NCBI GenBank assembly: GCA_029261165.1
Contig: JAJDBV010000024.1
Coordinates: 1 to 64,000, forward strand
Direction: 5' to 3'
Length of the DNA: 64,000 bases
Source of the DNA: Nitrospirota bacterium
GTDB lineage: Bacteria; Nitrospirota; Nitrospiria; SBBL01; JAADHI01
Shown: positions 9,140-17,131 of the stretch, piece after piece
How positions within the stretch are numbered: position 1 is the first letter of the stretch
Layout of the letters: every line of letters begins with the position of its first letter
Position numbers and translations under genes: made by a program
Notes under the pieces: generated by a model
Told to the model about the DNA's origin: nothing
The model's database searches: none
The model's input: only the letters and a program-made list of their open reading frames with translations

Positions 9140-9649
9140 ATGGTTGATGTGGAACTGACCCATTTTAACCGGGAAGGACGCGCTAGAATGGTCGACGTCT
9201 CCGGGAAACCGGAAACGCATCGTACGGCTGTTGCGACCGGAATGGTATTCATGAATCCTGAAACCCTGGCAAGGATTGAAGAGGGGAAAATTGCAAAAGG
9301 GGATGTCCTGGCTGTGGCGCAGGTGGCCGGGGTGATGGGGGCCAAGAAGACCCCTGATCTGATCCCCATGTGCCATCCGCTTCTCATTACCAGTGTTGAC
9401 ATCGGATTTATCATTCATCAAAAAAAAGAGGATCAATCTGCGGCAATTGAAGTGACCGCAACGGCAAAGACCTCGGGACAAACTGGTGTCGAGATGGAGG
9501 CAATGACCGCAGTTTCCGTCACGGCCTTGACCATCTACGATATGTGTAAGGCCATTGACAAAGGAATCAGTTTCGGCCGGGTCGGTTTAATCTCCAAGAG
9601 TGGCGGCAAGTCAGGAAAATATACCCGCCCGGAACCGCTTCCTAGATAG
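9140..9649 (+). CDS. moaC: Cyclic pyranopterin monophosphate synthase
   Basis: Second enzyme of molybdenum cofactor synthesis: it converts the 3',8-cyclo-GTP made by MoaA (16048) into cyclic pyranopterin monophosphate. At 169 aa it has the normal family length. Signature segments are [17 protein letters not shown] at the N-terminus, [18 protein letters not shown] in the middle with the conserved His, [23 protein letters not shown] and [16 protein letters not shown] with the catalytic Lys region. The start has GGGGGAGGG about 6 nt upstream. It is divergent from the sulfite-oxidase-like gene that needs the cofactor, and 3 nt upstream of the phosphatase gene, so probably co-transcribed with it. 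Confidence 0.97.
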   Translation: MVDVELTHFNREGRARMVDVSGKPETHRTAVATGMVFMNPETLARIEEGKIAKGDVLAVAQVAGVMGAKKTPDLIPMCHPLLITSVDIGFIIHQKKEDQSAAIEVTATAKTSGQTGVEMEAMTAVSVTALTIYDMCKAIDKGISFGRVGLISKSGGKSGKYTRPEPLPR

Positions 9650-9652
9650 CCT

Positions 9653-10264
9653 ATGACAACAAGATGCATACTGCTCCGCCACGGGGAGACCGATTATCCT
9701 CGGAACAGATATTATTGCGATTCAAAGGAAGATCCGCCTCTGAATCTTACCGGCCGAAAGCAGGCCAGGGATTGGGGTAAATTTCTGAAGGATATTCCTC
9801 TCGCCGCGGTCTATGTGAGTCCCTCCCGGAGAACGCGTGAGACGGCCCAGACGGCGATGAAAGATGGCCATCTGAACCACATGGCCATGAAGAGCTTGCA
9901 GGAGAGGGGATTTGGGACTTGGGAGGGAATGACTTCTCAAGAGATCCGGGAGGACTTTCCTGATGAGTGGCAGGACTTAAGAGATAATGCTTTAAATTTC
10001 CATCCTCCGGGCGGGGAGTCCCTTGTCGATTTCTCCGCAAGGGTCAATGATACAATACAGCTGCTCTTGGCGCGCCATCCGGATCAGACCATCTTGATTG
10101 TGACGCATGTCGGACCGATCCGAATGATTGTCAGCGCAGCGCTCGCTGTTCCTCTGGAAAATTATAAACGCCTGGTGGTCGGGTATTGTTCAATCACAGA
10201 AATTGAATATACTGAGAGTTGGCCTAATTTGATCTCTTTTTCCAGGAAATCGGACGGGTCGTAA
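9653..10264 (+). CDS. Histidine phosphatase family protein (phosphoglycerate mutase-like)
   Basis: Phosphohistidine-mechanism phosphatase of 203 aa. The catalytic motif LLRHGETDY has the nucleophilic His at residue 10, VYVSPSRRTRETAQTA supplies the second Arg, the proton donor Glu is in ERGFGTWEGMTSQEI, and the second His is in ILIVTHVGPIRMI. Layout resembles alpha-ribazole phosphatase (CobC) and GpmB-type enzymes, but the family acts on many substrates and no cobalamin genes lie nearby, so no substrate is assigned. It starts 3 nt after moaC. Confidence 0.88.
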   Translation: MTTRCILLRHGETDYPRNRYYCDSKEDPPLNLTGRKQARDWGKFLKDIPLAAVYVSPSRRTRETAQTAMKDGHLNHMAMKSLQERGFGTWEGMTSQEIREDFPDEWQDLRDNALNFHPPGGESLVDFSARVNDTIQLLLARHPDQTILIVTHVGPIRMIVSAALAVPLENYKRLVVGYCSITEIEYTESWPNLISFSRKSDGS

Positions 10265-10272
10265 TTAAACTT

Positions 10273-11292
10273 ATGGTAAAACAAAAGGCAAAAAAGAGAT
10301 CAAACACACTTGATCCGATGCAGGTCATGGGTATCAGTTCCGCCTATTGGCAGTCCAAGATCCTTCACACGGCACAACGACTCGATATCTTCAACCGACT
10401 GAAAGGGCGGGCGGCGACGGCCTCGGAATTGGCGACGGAGTGTAAGGCGGATGCACGGGGTATGGAAATACTGCTCGTGGCCGTGGTTTCTCTCGGCCTA
10501 CTCAGCCGACGGGGAGGGAAGTATCGAAACACGGTACGCTCCCGGACTTTCCTGGTACAAGGAAGCCCTCGCTACCAGGGCGGAATCGTCTCGATGTTTG
10601 ATTCTTGGTACGGGGCCTGGGGAGATCTTGAGCAAGCAGTCATAACGGGTCGGCCTATTGTGGATAAACCACACGATCAGGGGCCGGAGGCGCTTCGGCA
10701 ATATATTTATGGAATGCATTATCGCGCCTTGGCCCAGGGTGCGCTCCTTGCCAAGAAGATCGACCTTTCAACCAGGAGAAGCCTTCTGGACGTGGCGGGT
10801 GGACCCGGGACATTTTGTATCAAGTTCTGTCAGAAATTCAAGAAACTTGCTGCCACCGTTTTAGACTTGCCCCAAACACTGGAGATTACCCGTGAGATTG
10901 TTGGCAAATTTAAAATGCAATCACGAATCAGTCGGCGGCCGGGTGACTACCTGAAAGATTCATTCGGGGAGGGATATGACAGTGTACTTCTCTCATCCAT
11001 GCTCAATCAGGAATCCCCCCAGGTGATCAGGGAGATCCTCCGTAAATCTTATAACGCGATTGACCGGAAAGGGTTGATCCTCGTCCAGGATCAGATGCTC
11101 AACAGGGAGAAGACCGGGCCGCTTCTTTCTGCCCTGATCGGCGTGAATCAATTGATCCATACCCCGGGTGGCGCGGCACATTCAGAGAAAGAAGTTTCGG
11201 AGTGGATGAAGGAGATTGGGTTTCGAAAGATCAAACCGATTCATCTCCCGCCGCCGAGTCCCTTCACCGTACTACTGGGAGAGAAACCGTAA
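10273..11292 (+). CDS. SAM-dependent O-methyltransferase-like protein with N-terminal dimerisation domain
   Basis: 339-residue methyltransferase of the plant-type/CrtF/acetylserotonin O-methyltransferase class. The first 90 residues form a winged-helix dimerisation domain (ILHTAQRLDIFNRLKGRAATASELA, LVAVVSLGLLSRRGGKYRNT). The catalytic domain has the SAM loop LLDVAGGPGTFCIKF (about residues 172-186), acidic residue VLDLPQTLEI, and YDSVLLSSMLNQESPQ at motif IV. The active-site His usually present as HxW/D in this class appears replaced by NQE, so the substrate may differ. Its stop codon TAA is part of the terminal GTAAC of repeat copy B. It sits between the phosphatase gene and the LolA-like/MMPL genes; a lipid or pigment substrate is possible but unproven. 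Confidence 0.82.
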   Translation: MVKQKAKKRSNTLDPMQVMGISSAYWQSKILHTAQRLDIFNRLKGRAATASELATECKADARGMEILLVAVVSLGLLSRRGGKYRNTVRSRTFLVQGSPRYQGGIVSMFDSWYGAWGDLEQAVITGRPIVDKPHDQGPEALRQYIYGMHYRALAQGALLAKKIDLSTRRSLLDVAGGPGTFCIKFCQKFKKLAATVLDLPQTLEITREIVGKFKMQSRISRRPGDYLKDSFGEGYDSVLLSSMLNQESPQVIREILRKSYNAIDRKGLILVQDQMLNREKTGPLLSALIGVNQLIHTPGGAAHSEKEVSEWMKEIGFRKIKPIHLPPPSPFTVLLGEKP

Positions 11293-11429
11293 CGCTCCAG
11301 CATGCCTGGATAAGCCTCCATGGAGGCGTTGCTGTGGTACTCGAATCCTCACGTATAAACCATACGCTCCGGGTTCTGTGTTCCTCGCGCCTTACCCTGA
11401 AGGCTTATCCAGGCATGCTGAAGCGTTAC
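11289..11429 (-). repeat. Dispersed inverted-repeat element, copy B (141 bp, best-preserved ends)
   Basis: Same family as 7838 and 54558 but in the opposite orientation. Its terminal inverted repeats are nearly perfect over 29 bp: GTAACGCTCCAGCATGCC and GTAACGCTTCAGCATGCC, both continuing TGGATAAGCCT, one mismatch. Reverse strand contains the shared core TATACGTGAGGATTCGAG. It also carries a 12-bp palindrome CCTCCATGGAGG. The whole element could fold as one long hairpin. Its left GTAAC provides the stop codon of the methyltransferase gene. One frame stays open through the element, which produces a false N-terminal extension of the downstream LolA-like gene. Confidence 0.85.
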
Positions 11430-11455
11430 GCCTTCCCTTGATTGGAGTTGATAAT

Positions 11456-12274
11456 ATGCCTAAAAAGAAATTTGTCTTTATTCTTGTTGTTTTTCTATCT
11501 GCCCTCATTGGTACTGGTTCTGCCTCTGCAGGAGAGGCCGCTAAAAAACTGAGCGGTGCGGAGATTATCCGGCAATCAAAAGAGCTTATCTACAAGGTGG
11601 GTGATCAGAAAAATACGGTCACCTTGAATCTGATCGAGCGGGATGGCGCAAAGAAGAAGATCGTCGCAACCCGCTATTGGAAAAACTATAGAAGTGAGGG
11701 GGGATTTGACAGCAAGATGCTCCTTCTGACTGACTTCCCACCCGATTCCCGCGGTGTTGCCTTCCTGATATGGGATTATTCCCAGCAGAATAAAATAGAT
11801 GATCTCTGGCTCTATCTCCCTGCCCTTCGCATGGTTCGAAGAATCTCGGCTCAGGATCAGAATGATGCCTTCCTGGGATCAGACCTGACCTTCGGCGATA
11901 TGGGGCAACGGCGGATTGATGAAGATGTCCACCGTTTCCTCAAAGAGGAGACTTATCGCGGTATCTTGTCCTATGTCGTGGAGAGTGTCCCAAAGGAGAA
12001 GGTGAGTATTTACAGCAAAAAGATATCCTGGATTTCTAAGAAAGATGGTACGATTCTTAAAATTGATTATTATGACCGTAATCAGAAACTTCTCAAACGC
12101 CAGACGATTGACTGGCAGGTATTAAACAAGCTGCATGTCTGGAAAAAGACCCATGTGACCAACGTCCAGAACGGTCACCGCACGATATTTGAGGTGAGCG
12201 ACCTGGAGGTCAACATCGGCCTGAAAGACGGCGATTTTTCTGAACGAAGACTTAAAACCGGTGTTCGGAGATAA
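11456..12274 (+). CDS. Outer membrane lipoprotein-sorting (LolA-like) periplasmic protein
   Basis: Periplasmic carrier of the LolA-like superfamily, 272 aa. A signal peptide (MPKKKFVFILVVFLSALIG through SASA) is followed by the open beta-barrel type sequence: GAEIIRQSKELIYKVGD, SKMLLLTDFPPDSRGVAFLIW, DDLWLYLPALRMVRRISAQ, DAFLGSDLTFGDMG and ILKIDYYDRNQKLLKRQTIDWQ. The start is the ATG at 11456 (GGAG 8 nt upstream, signal peptide immediately after); a frame open to 11216 runs through repeat copy B and is not coding. An MMPL/RND pump follows, a pairing repeated in many genomes where the carrier probably receives a lipid or hydrophobic molecule from the pump and moves it toward the outer membrane. 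Confidence 0.87.
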   Translation: MPKKKFVFILVVFLSALIGTGSASAGEAAKKLSGAEIIRQSKELIYKVGDQKNTVTLNLIERDGAKKKIVATRYWKNYRSEGGFDSKMLLLTDFPPDSRGVAFLIWDYSQQNKIDDLWLYLPALRMVRRISAQDQNDAFLGSDLTFGDMGQRRIDEDVHRFLKEETYRGILSYVVESVPKEKVSIYSKKISWISKKDGTILKIDYYDRNQKLLKRQTIDWQVLNKLHVWKKTHVTNVQNGHRTIFEVSDLEVNIGLKDGDFSERRLKTGVRR

Positions 12275-12328
12275 TAAGGTCTCTCTCAAAACTCCTCCCC
12301 CCCAGCATTATTTTCTGTTGTAATTTTC

Positions 12329-12356
12329 TTGATTTTTTTATTATTTTCAGTAGACT
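12329..12356 (+). promoter_or_regulatory. Weak promoter candidate before the MMPL gene
   Basis: TTGATT (12329-12334), 16 nt, TAGACT (12351-12356). Transcription would begin at about 12363, exactly the A of an ATG that opens an 8-codon reading frame (12363-12389) whose stop overlaps the MMPL start as ATGA. Pattern match only. Confidence 0.3.
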
Positions 12357-12385
12357 GTCACAATGCCTTTCAACCCGAGTGACGC

Positions 12386-14917
12386 ATGAAATCTTTTATT
12401 GAGAAAACGGTTCGCCATCCCTATGCCGTGATATCTTTGATTCTCGCTGTCACGTTTTTCTTCCTTTTTCAGATTAAAAATATCCAGGTGATGTTCGATC
12501 CCAATGCCATCCTTCCTCAGGATCACCCCTATGTTCAACTGAATAACAAGATTGAAGAGACTTTTGGCGGCAGCCGGGTCGTTGTCATCGGAATTCATAA
12601 AAAGAATGGCGACATCTTCAACCCGGCGACCCTGGCGAAGATACGGGATATCACTGAGGCCGTTAAAAGAATCCCCGGCATCAAGGAAGAGAATGTCGTC
12701 AGCATCGCCGACCGCAAGGTCAAGTATGTTGTTGGTACTGAAGATCAGATCGAGATTACCCAACTCATGCGCGAAGGCGTCCCGACCGCTTCGGCCGGCC
12801 TGAAAGAACTCAAAGAGCGGGTCTATTCAAACCCGCTTTTCCTGAACAGCCTGGTTTCAAAAGATGGAACCGCTGCCGCCGTCATCGTCGATTTTACGCA
12901 AAAAGTCCCCGAAGATGAATTTCTGGACGATGAAGCGGGTGGCGTGTCAAACCCCACCCCGTCATCCTCTGGAGGAGAAGAACAGGCGGCTGCATCGGAA
13001 GAGGGCTGGGGAAACTGGCAAAGCGGCGATCCAAATTCCCACTGCGGCGCGTGGATGACGAGTACCCCCGGCGCCTGGCTGGCCGACTCCCTGATTCACT
13101 GCCAGCTTCAGGACATCGCCGCTTTACATATTGATGACGATCATGCGGTGACTCTCGGCGGGATGCCGATAGTCTTGTCCTATTTTGAGGCCGATTCATG
13201 GCGAATGCTGGTCTTCCTCTTTCCGCTCTCAGTCCTGATCATCGGAATCCTTCACTATATTGCCTTTAGGACCTGGCAGGGGCTGGTGGTCCCGCTCCTC
13301 ACTTCCCTGCTGGCGGTTGCCTGGGCAATGGGGCTGATGGGGGTGACCGGCACGCCGCTCGATCCCTGGAATGCAATGACGCCGATCCTCATCATGGCGA
13401 TTGCCGCCGGCCACTCCGTCCAGATCCTGAAAAGATACTATGAAGAGTATGAGCGCCTGGGTGACGTCAAACAGGCCGTCATCGATTCGATGACCTATAT
13501 TGGCCCATCCTTGTTTACGGCGGCCCTGACCACGACGGCCGCTTTTGCCTCCTTGATCACCTTCAAGCTGAAAACATTTCAGGCATTTGGACTCTTTACT
13601 GCGTTTGGCGTTCTCAGTGCCCTTGTCATTGAACTCACTTTTATTCCGGCCATTCGCTCACTCCTGCGCCCTTCCCTCAAGGAAAAGAGGCTCAGCGCTG
13701 CGCGATTGGATCGCGGCGCGCGCCGACCCGATCTGCTGGATCGATTCCTGGCGGGGATCGCGACGCAGGTTGCCGGGCCGGGAAGATGGAAAATTCTGAT
13801 CGGGGCAGTCCTCTTCTTTGTCCTCTCGATCGTCGGCACCTTCCAGGTCCAGGTGAGCAACAGTAATCGCTCGCAGTTCTTTGAATCGACACAGCTTCGG
13901 AAAGATGAGCGCATAATCAACGAAAAGTTCGCCGGGACCTCAACTTTCTATGTTCTTCTGGAGGCACAAAGGGAAGGGGCACTGAAAACCCCCGAAGTTG
14001 CCAAAGCCGTTGATCGTCTCCAGCGCCAAATGGAAGAGATGGAAGAGGTTGGCAAAACAGAATCCTATGTCGACTATGTGAAGCAGATGAATGAGACCAT
14101 CAACTTAGGTGACCCGGTCTACCATCGTGTTCCGGATTCCCAGACGGAGATCGCCCAGTTTCTCTTCCTCTATTCCGTTTCCGGAAATCCGGCTGATTTT
14201 GCACGTCTGATGCGGCCGCAGCAGGAGGAAGCGGTGATCTGGGTCTTTTTGAAAAGTGATGATACCCGGCTGGCTGAAAAAATGATCGGCATGGTTGACC
14301 GCTTTCAGGAGAGCGAGCTCAAAGGGCTGGATGTGACGATGGGCGTTGCCGGAAGCTCTCCGGTTGTCGTCGCCCTCAACCAGGAAATCATTCGTGGAAA
14401 GGCAAAAAATATTATCCAGATCGCAGTAATCACCTTTTTGATTATCGCCTTTGTCCGGCGCTCCTTCCTGGGAGGGGTTTTTGTGTTGATCCCGCTCTCA
14501 CTCTCTGTTCTCATTAACTTTGCCGTCATGGGCTTCACCGGAGTGGCGCTCGGGATCGGGACGGCGGCCATCACGGCGATGGCGGTTGGCATTGGCGCGG
14601 ACTACGAGATTTATCTTATTTTCCGGTTTCGTGAAGAATATTTAAAACGGGGAAATATTGAGGAAGCGGTCCGCATCACCCTCCAAACATCTGGAAAGGC
14701 AATTATCTTTGTGGCCTTGGCCGTTTCATCCGGATATGCCCTGCTTGCCTTTAGCGGTTTTTATCTTCACATGGAAGGGATTCTTGTTCCCCTGGCGATG
14801 TTGACCAGCTGTCTGGGTGCACTGGTCATTCTTCCGGCGCTGGTCGTTATCTTTAAACCCAACTTTGTTTTTGGGAAAAAGGCTTTTGAAGCAAGGCAAG
14901 AAAATGCCATCGCATGA
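12386..14917 (+). CDS. MMPL/RND family transporter (HAE3-like exporter)
   Basis: Inner-membrane pump of 843 residues with the duplicated RND layout. Helix 1 is near residues 12-28; a periplasmic domain follows; then helices 2-6 (about residues 270-420); a second periplasmic domain; and helices 8-12 (about residues 675-835). The second half has the family motif GIGADYEIYLIFRFREEY, the first has PILIMAIAAGHSVQILKRYYEEY. Most members of this branch handle hopanoids, lipids or other hydrophobic compounds. The first periplasmic domain contains an unusual insertion rich in Ser, Glu, Gly and Trp (about residues 178-235) with two Cys. The start overlaps a tiny upstream frame as ATGA. It lies between a LolA-like carrier gene and a barrel gene, suggesting one export route; substrate unknown. 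Confidence 0.88.
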   Translation: MKSFIEKTVRHPYAVISLILAVTFFFLFQIKNIQVMFDPNAILPQDHPYVQLNNKIEETFGGSRVVVIGIHKKNGDIFNPATLAKIRDITEAVKRIPGIKEENVVSIADRKVKYVVGTEDQIEITQLMREGVPTASAGLKELKERVYSNPLFLNSLVSKDGTAAAVIVDFTQKVPEDEFLDDEAGGVSNPTPSSSGGEEQAAASEEGWGNWQSGDPNSHCGAWMTSTPGAWLADSLIHCQLQDIAALHIDDDHAVTLGGMPIVLSYFEADSWRMLVFLFPLSVLIIGILHYIAFRTWQGLVVPLLTSLLAVAWAMGLMGVTGTPLDPWNAMTPILIMAIAAGHSVQILKRYYEEYERLGDVKQAVIDSMTYIGPSLFTAALTTTAAFASLITFKLKTFQAFGLFTAFGVLSALVIELTFIPAIRSLLRPSLKEKRLSAARLDRGARRPDLLDRFLAGIATQVAGPGRWKILIGAVLFFVLSIVGTFQVQVSNSNRSQFFESTQLRKDERIINEKFAGTSTFYVLLEAQREGALKTPEVAKAVDRLQRQMEEMEEVGKTESYVDYVKQMNETINLGDPVYHRVPDSQTEIAQFLFLYSVSGNPADFARLMRPQQEEAVIWVFLKSDDTRLAEKMIGMVDRFQESELKGLDVTMGVAGSSPVVVALNQEIIRGKAKNIIQIAVITFLIIAFVRRSFLGGVFVLIPLSLSVLINFAVMGFTGVALGIGTAAITAMAVGIGADYEIYLIFRFREEYLKRGNIEEAVRITLQTSGKAIIFVALAVSSGYALLAFSGFYLHMEGILVPLAMLTSCLGALVILPALVVIFKPNFVFGKKAFEARQENAIA

Positions 14918-15935
14918 TCGGAGTTTGAAACGCGTGGGTCGAAGCAAATCCATTCTGAAACTGGCGCTTCTTGTGGTGAAAGGCCTTCTCCTGGTCCTTT
15001 TAGTGCTTTCCCTCCCCAGGATTGGCTTCGCAGATGGGTCGACCCTGAGTGTCTCCTATACCATCGGAACGTATCAACCTTCTCTGAGCACCTTGAATGA
15101 AATCCTCGGGGACTCGGGCCGGGGAATCCTTCAGGATCCAAACTATCTTCTCCCGAGGAGCCGACTGCTTCCCGCAGAAGCACGAAACATTGTGGCACCC
15201 GAAATTGCGGGCAACGTCAACTACGGCCTGGAGGTGGAGTGGAAGGCGAAGGAGAGGATTTCACTGGTGGGAACCTTGTCTCTATGGACGGGGGAATCCC
15301 AGGCGAGTGATACGGTCAGCCTCTTTCTGCGTCAGGATTTTCCTCCCCGAAAATTTTCCAGGACGGCAAACTATGGTCTCTCGATCACCCAGGTTTGGTT
15401 TGGATGGAAGTACGATCTCTTTCAAGATCCTGAACAAGGACGGTTTTTTATTAATATCGGCCTGATCGGTATCTCTATTGCCAATTTAACTCTGGACGCC
15501 ATCGTTCGTGTCGACGCAAATGATATAGACCCGAATCTGGTCTTCACCTCAGTAAGTTCTACTGAAGCACGGGGTGTTGCATTTACATCCAGGCTCGGGA
15601 TGGGCGGGGAATACTTTATTCTCTCCTGGTTCTCTTTCGGCGTGAATGCGAACTATGTGATCGGGAGCAGTTCGCGTATCAAGGTCCGGAGGCATTTTCG
15701 CTCCAGCTTTTCGGACACCCCTCCTCCGCCGCCTGAGACCACGGACCTCGGCAATGTCCCTCCGGTCCCTCAGAATGGGGATCTGATCACCGAAGCAAAT
15801 ATCAGCTCTCAAAATATTTCTGATTTTTGTGATCCGGGGGACGAACTCGGGGGCTGCGACCGCGGTGCTGGACAATCTCTAGAACTTGACCTAAACGGAT
15901 TCCAGGTCAACGCGGCATTTCGCTTCTATTTTTAA
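14904..15935 (+). CDS. Predicted outer membrane beta-barrel protein, unknown family
   Basis: 343-residue protein with a long positively charged start, a signal-like helix (about residues 22-43, ending in IGFADG) and then alternating strands ending in the terminal pattern AAFRFYF, whose final Phe is the usual Bam recognition signal. Features include GLEVEWKAKERISLVGTLSLW, VWFGWKYDLFQDPEQGRFFINIGL and a proline run (TPPPPPETTD) in what would be a loop. Four cysteines are absent from the strands except a DFCDPGDELGGCDRG loop. The ATG at 14904 lies inside the last codons of the MMPL gene (14-bp overlap), so it is probably translated with it. I do not recognise a named family; it may be the outer-membrane part of the MMPL/LolA-like system. 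Confidence 0.78.
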   Translation: MPSHDRSLKRVGRSKSILKLALLVVKGLLLVLLVLSLPRIGFADGSTLSVSYTIGTYQPSLSTLNEILGDSGRGILQDPNYLLPRSRLLPAEARNIVAPEIAGNVNYGLEVEWKAKERISLVGTLSLWTGESQASDTVSLFLRQDFPPRKFSRTANYGLSITQVWFGWKYDLFQDPEQGRFFINIGLIGISIANLTLDAIVRVDANDIDPNLVFTSVSSTEARGVAFTSRLGMGGEYFILSWFSFGVNANYVIGSSSRIKVRRHFRSSFSDTPPPPPETTDLGNVPPVPQNGDLITEANISSQNISDFCDPGDELGGCDRGAGQSLELDLNGFQVNAAFRFYF

Positions 15936-15955
15936 GTTTATTGTGAGTTTTTTTC

Positions 15956-15984
15956 TTGACAGATAGGGCCACACCTTATAGAAT
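15956..15984 (+). promoter_or_regulatory. Sigma-70 type promoter of moaA
   Basis: Consensus -35 TTGACA (15956-15961), 17 nt, -10 TAGAAT (15979-15984, 5 of 6). Expected start near 15991, giving a 57-nt leader with a good SD. I do not see a Moco riboswitch fold in that short leader. Confidence 0.65.
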
Positions 15985-16047
15985 CAGTAAAATTTCAATA
16001 AATTTGAATTATTCTCTCCCCTTTGAAACGATGATCTAGGAGGTCCC

Positions 16048-17043
16048 ATGCAACCCCTGGTCGATGCTTACCAGCGCGAAATCACATACATGCGTGTTTC
16101 TATTACTGATCGATGCAACCTGAGGTGCGTCTACTGTATGCCGGAGGAAGGGCTGGAGTGGACACCCAGCGACGAAATACTTTCATACGACGAACTCCTT
16201 CGAATTATCACCGTTGCCGCAAGGCGGGGGTTACGAAAGATCAGAATTACAGGTGGAGAACCGCTGGTTCGGAAGGGCGTCGTCGAATTCATCGATCGCG
16301 TTCATCGCGTTCCAGGGATCGAAGAAATTGCCTTAACGACAAACGCGGTCTTTCTGAAGGATATGGCCGCAGACCTTTTCAAGGCTGGTCTGCGCGGAAT
16401 CAACATCAGCATCGACTCCCTCAATCCAGACACCTTCGCAAAGATCGTTCGGCGGGATATCTTCCATAAGGTCTGGGAGGGGATTGAAGAAGCAGAACGG
16501 GTCGGGTTTACGCCCCTGAAACTCAATGTCGTCCTCCAGCAGGGGGTCAATGACCATGAGGCCATCGATTTTGTAAACCTTACCCGGACGAAACCCTACC
16601 ATGTCCGCTTCATTGAGTACATGCCTTGCGCCAATTGGGATACTTGGGTCAAGACCTACAAGCCTTTTCAGGCCGTTGTCGATGAGGTTGAGACCATGAC
16701 CGGGAAGATGATCCCGATAAACGGTGCGAATGAAGGGAATACTGGTCCCGCGGAAAACTTCCGGATTCCAGGCGCGCCGGGGATTGTCGGCTTCATTCAC
16801 GCCGTCAGCCATGACTTCTGTGATACCTGCAACCGTGTCCGTCTGACGGCAGATGGTCAGGTCCGTCCCTGCCTTTTTTCTGAGATCGCGGTCGATTTCA
16901 GAAATGCGCTCCGAAACGGATGCAGCGATGAAGAAATTGAAGGTCTTCTTGATCAGGTGCTTTATGTGAAACCGGAGTATCACGAGCTCGATATGATCCC
17001 GGAGGAGAAAAAACTTACCACGATGGTGAATCTTGGCGGATAA
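16048..17043 (+). CDS. moaA: GTP 3',8-cyclase (radical SAM)
   Basis: First enzyme of molybdenum cofactor synthesis, 331 aa. The N-terminal [4Fe-4S]/SAM cluster motif is DRCNLRCVYCMPEEG (CxxxCxxC), followed by RITGGEPLVRKG (SAM binding). The C-terminal cluster that binds GTP is FCDTCNRVRLTADGQVRPCL (CxxCx13C). The protein ends in the Gly-Gly tail that is essential in this family (MVNLGG). SD AGGAGG lies 7 nt before the ATG. It works directly before MoaC (9140), and the sulfite-oxidase-like enzyme at 7995 is a likely client. Other moa/moe genes are not in the window. Confidence 0.97.
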   Translation: MQPLVDAYQREITYMRVSITDRCNLRCVYCMPEEGLEWTPSDEILSYDELLRIITVAARRGLRKIRITGGEPLVRKGVVEFIDRVHRVPGIEEIALTTNAVFLKDMAADLFKAGLRGINISIDSLNPDTFAKIVRRDIFHKVWEGIEEAERVGFTPLKLNVVLQQGVNDHEAIDFVNLTRTKPYHVRFIEYMPCANWDTWVKTYKPFQAVVDEVETMTGKMIPINGANEGNTGPAENFRIPGAPGIVGFIHAVSHDFCDTCNRVRLTADGQVRPCLFSEIAVDFRNALRNGCSDEEIEGLLDQVLYVKPEYHELDMIPEEKKLTTMVNLGG

Positions 17044-17131
17044 ATTGTATTTTTAATGGTATGCTTTCTTGTAGGGTGACGTAATTCAAAATTTTATTCA
17101 ATCTTATATAACGAACTAAGGGGGGGCAGGC

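Noticed and set aside
11216-11455. N-terminal 80-residue extension of the LolA-like protein
   Set aside because: It reads through the methyltransferase 3' end and repeat copy B; the SD and signal peptide start at 11456.
15985-16047. Molybdenum cofactor riboswitch before moaA
   Set aside because: The leader is about 60 nt, too short, and I see no matching helices.
16333-16983. 216-codon open frame opposite moaA
   Set aside because: Antisense to a fully conserved radical SAM gene, no family likeness.
17069-17110. Promoter for the secreted trio (TTGTAG and TATATA)
   Set aside because: Hexamers cannot be paired with a reasonable spacer (about 30 nt), and TTCAAA to TATATA is only 14 nt. A promoter must be near but I cannot place it.
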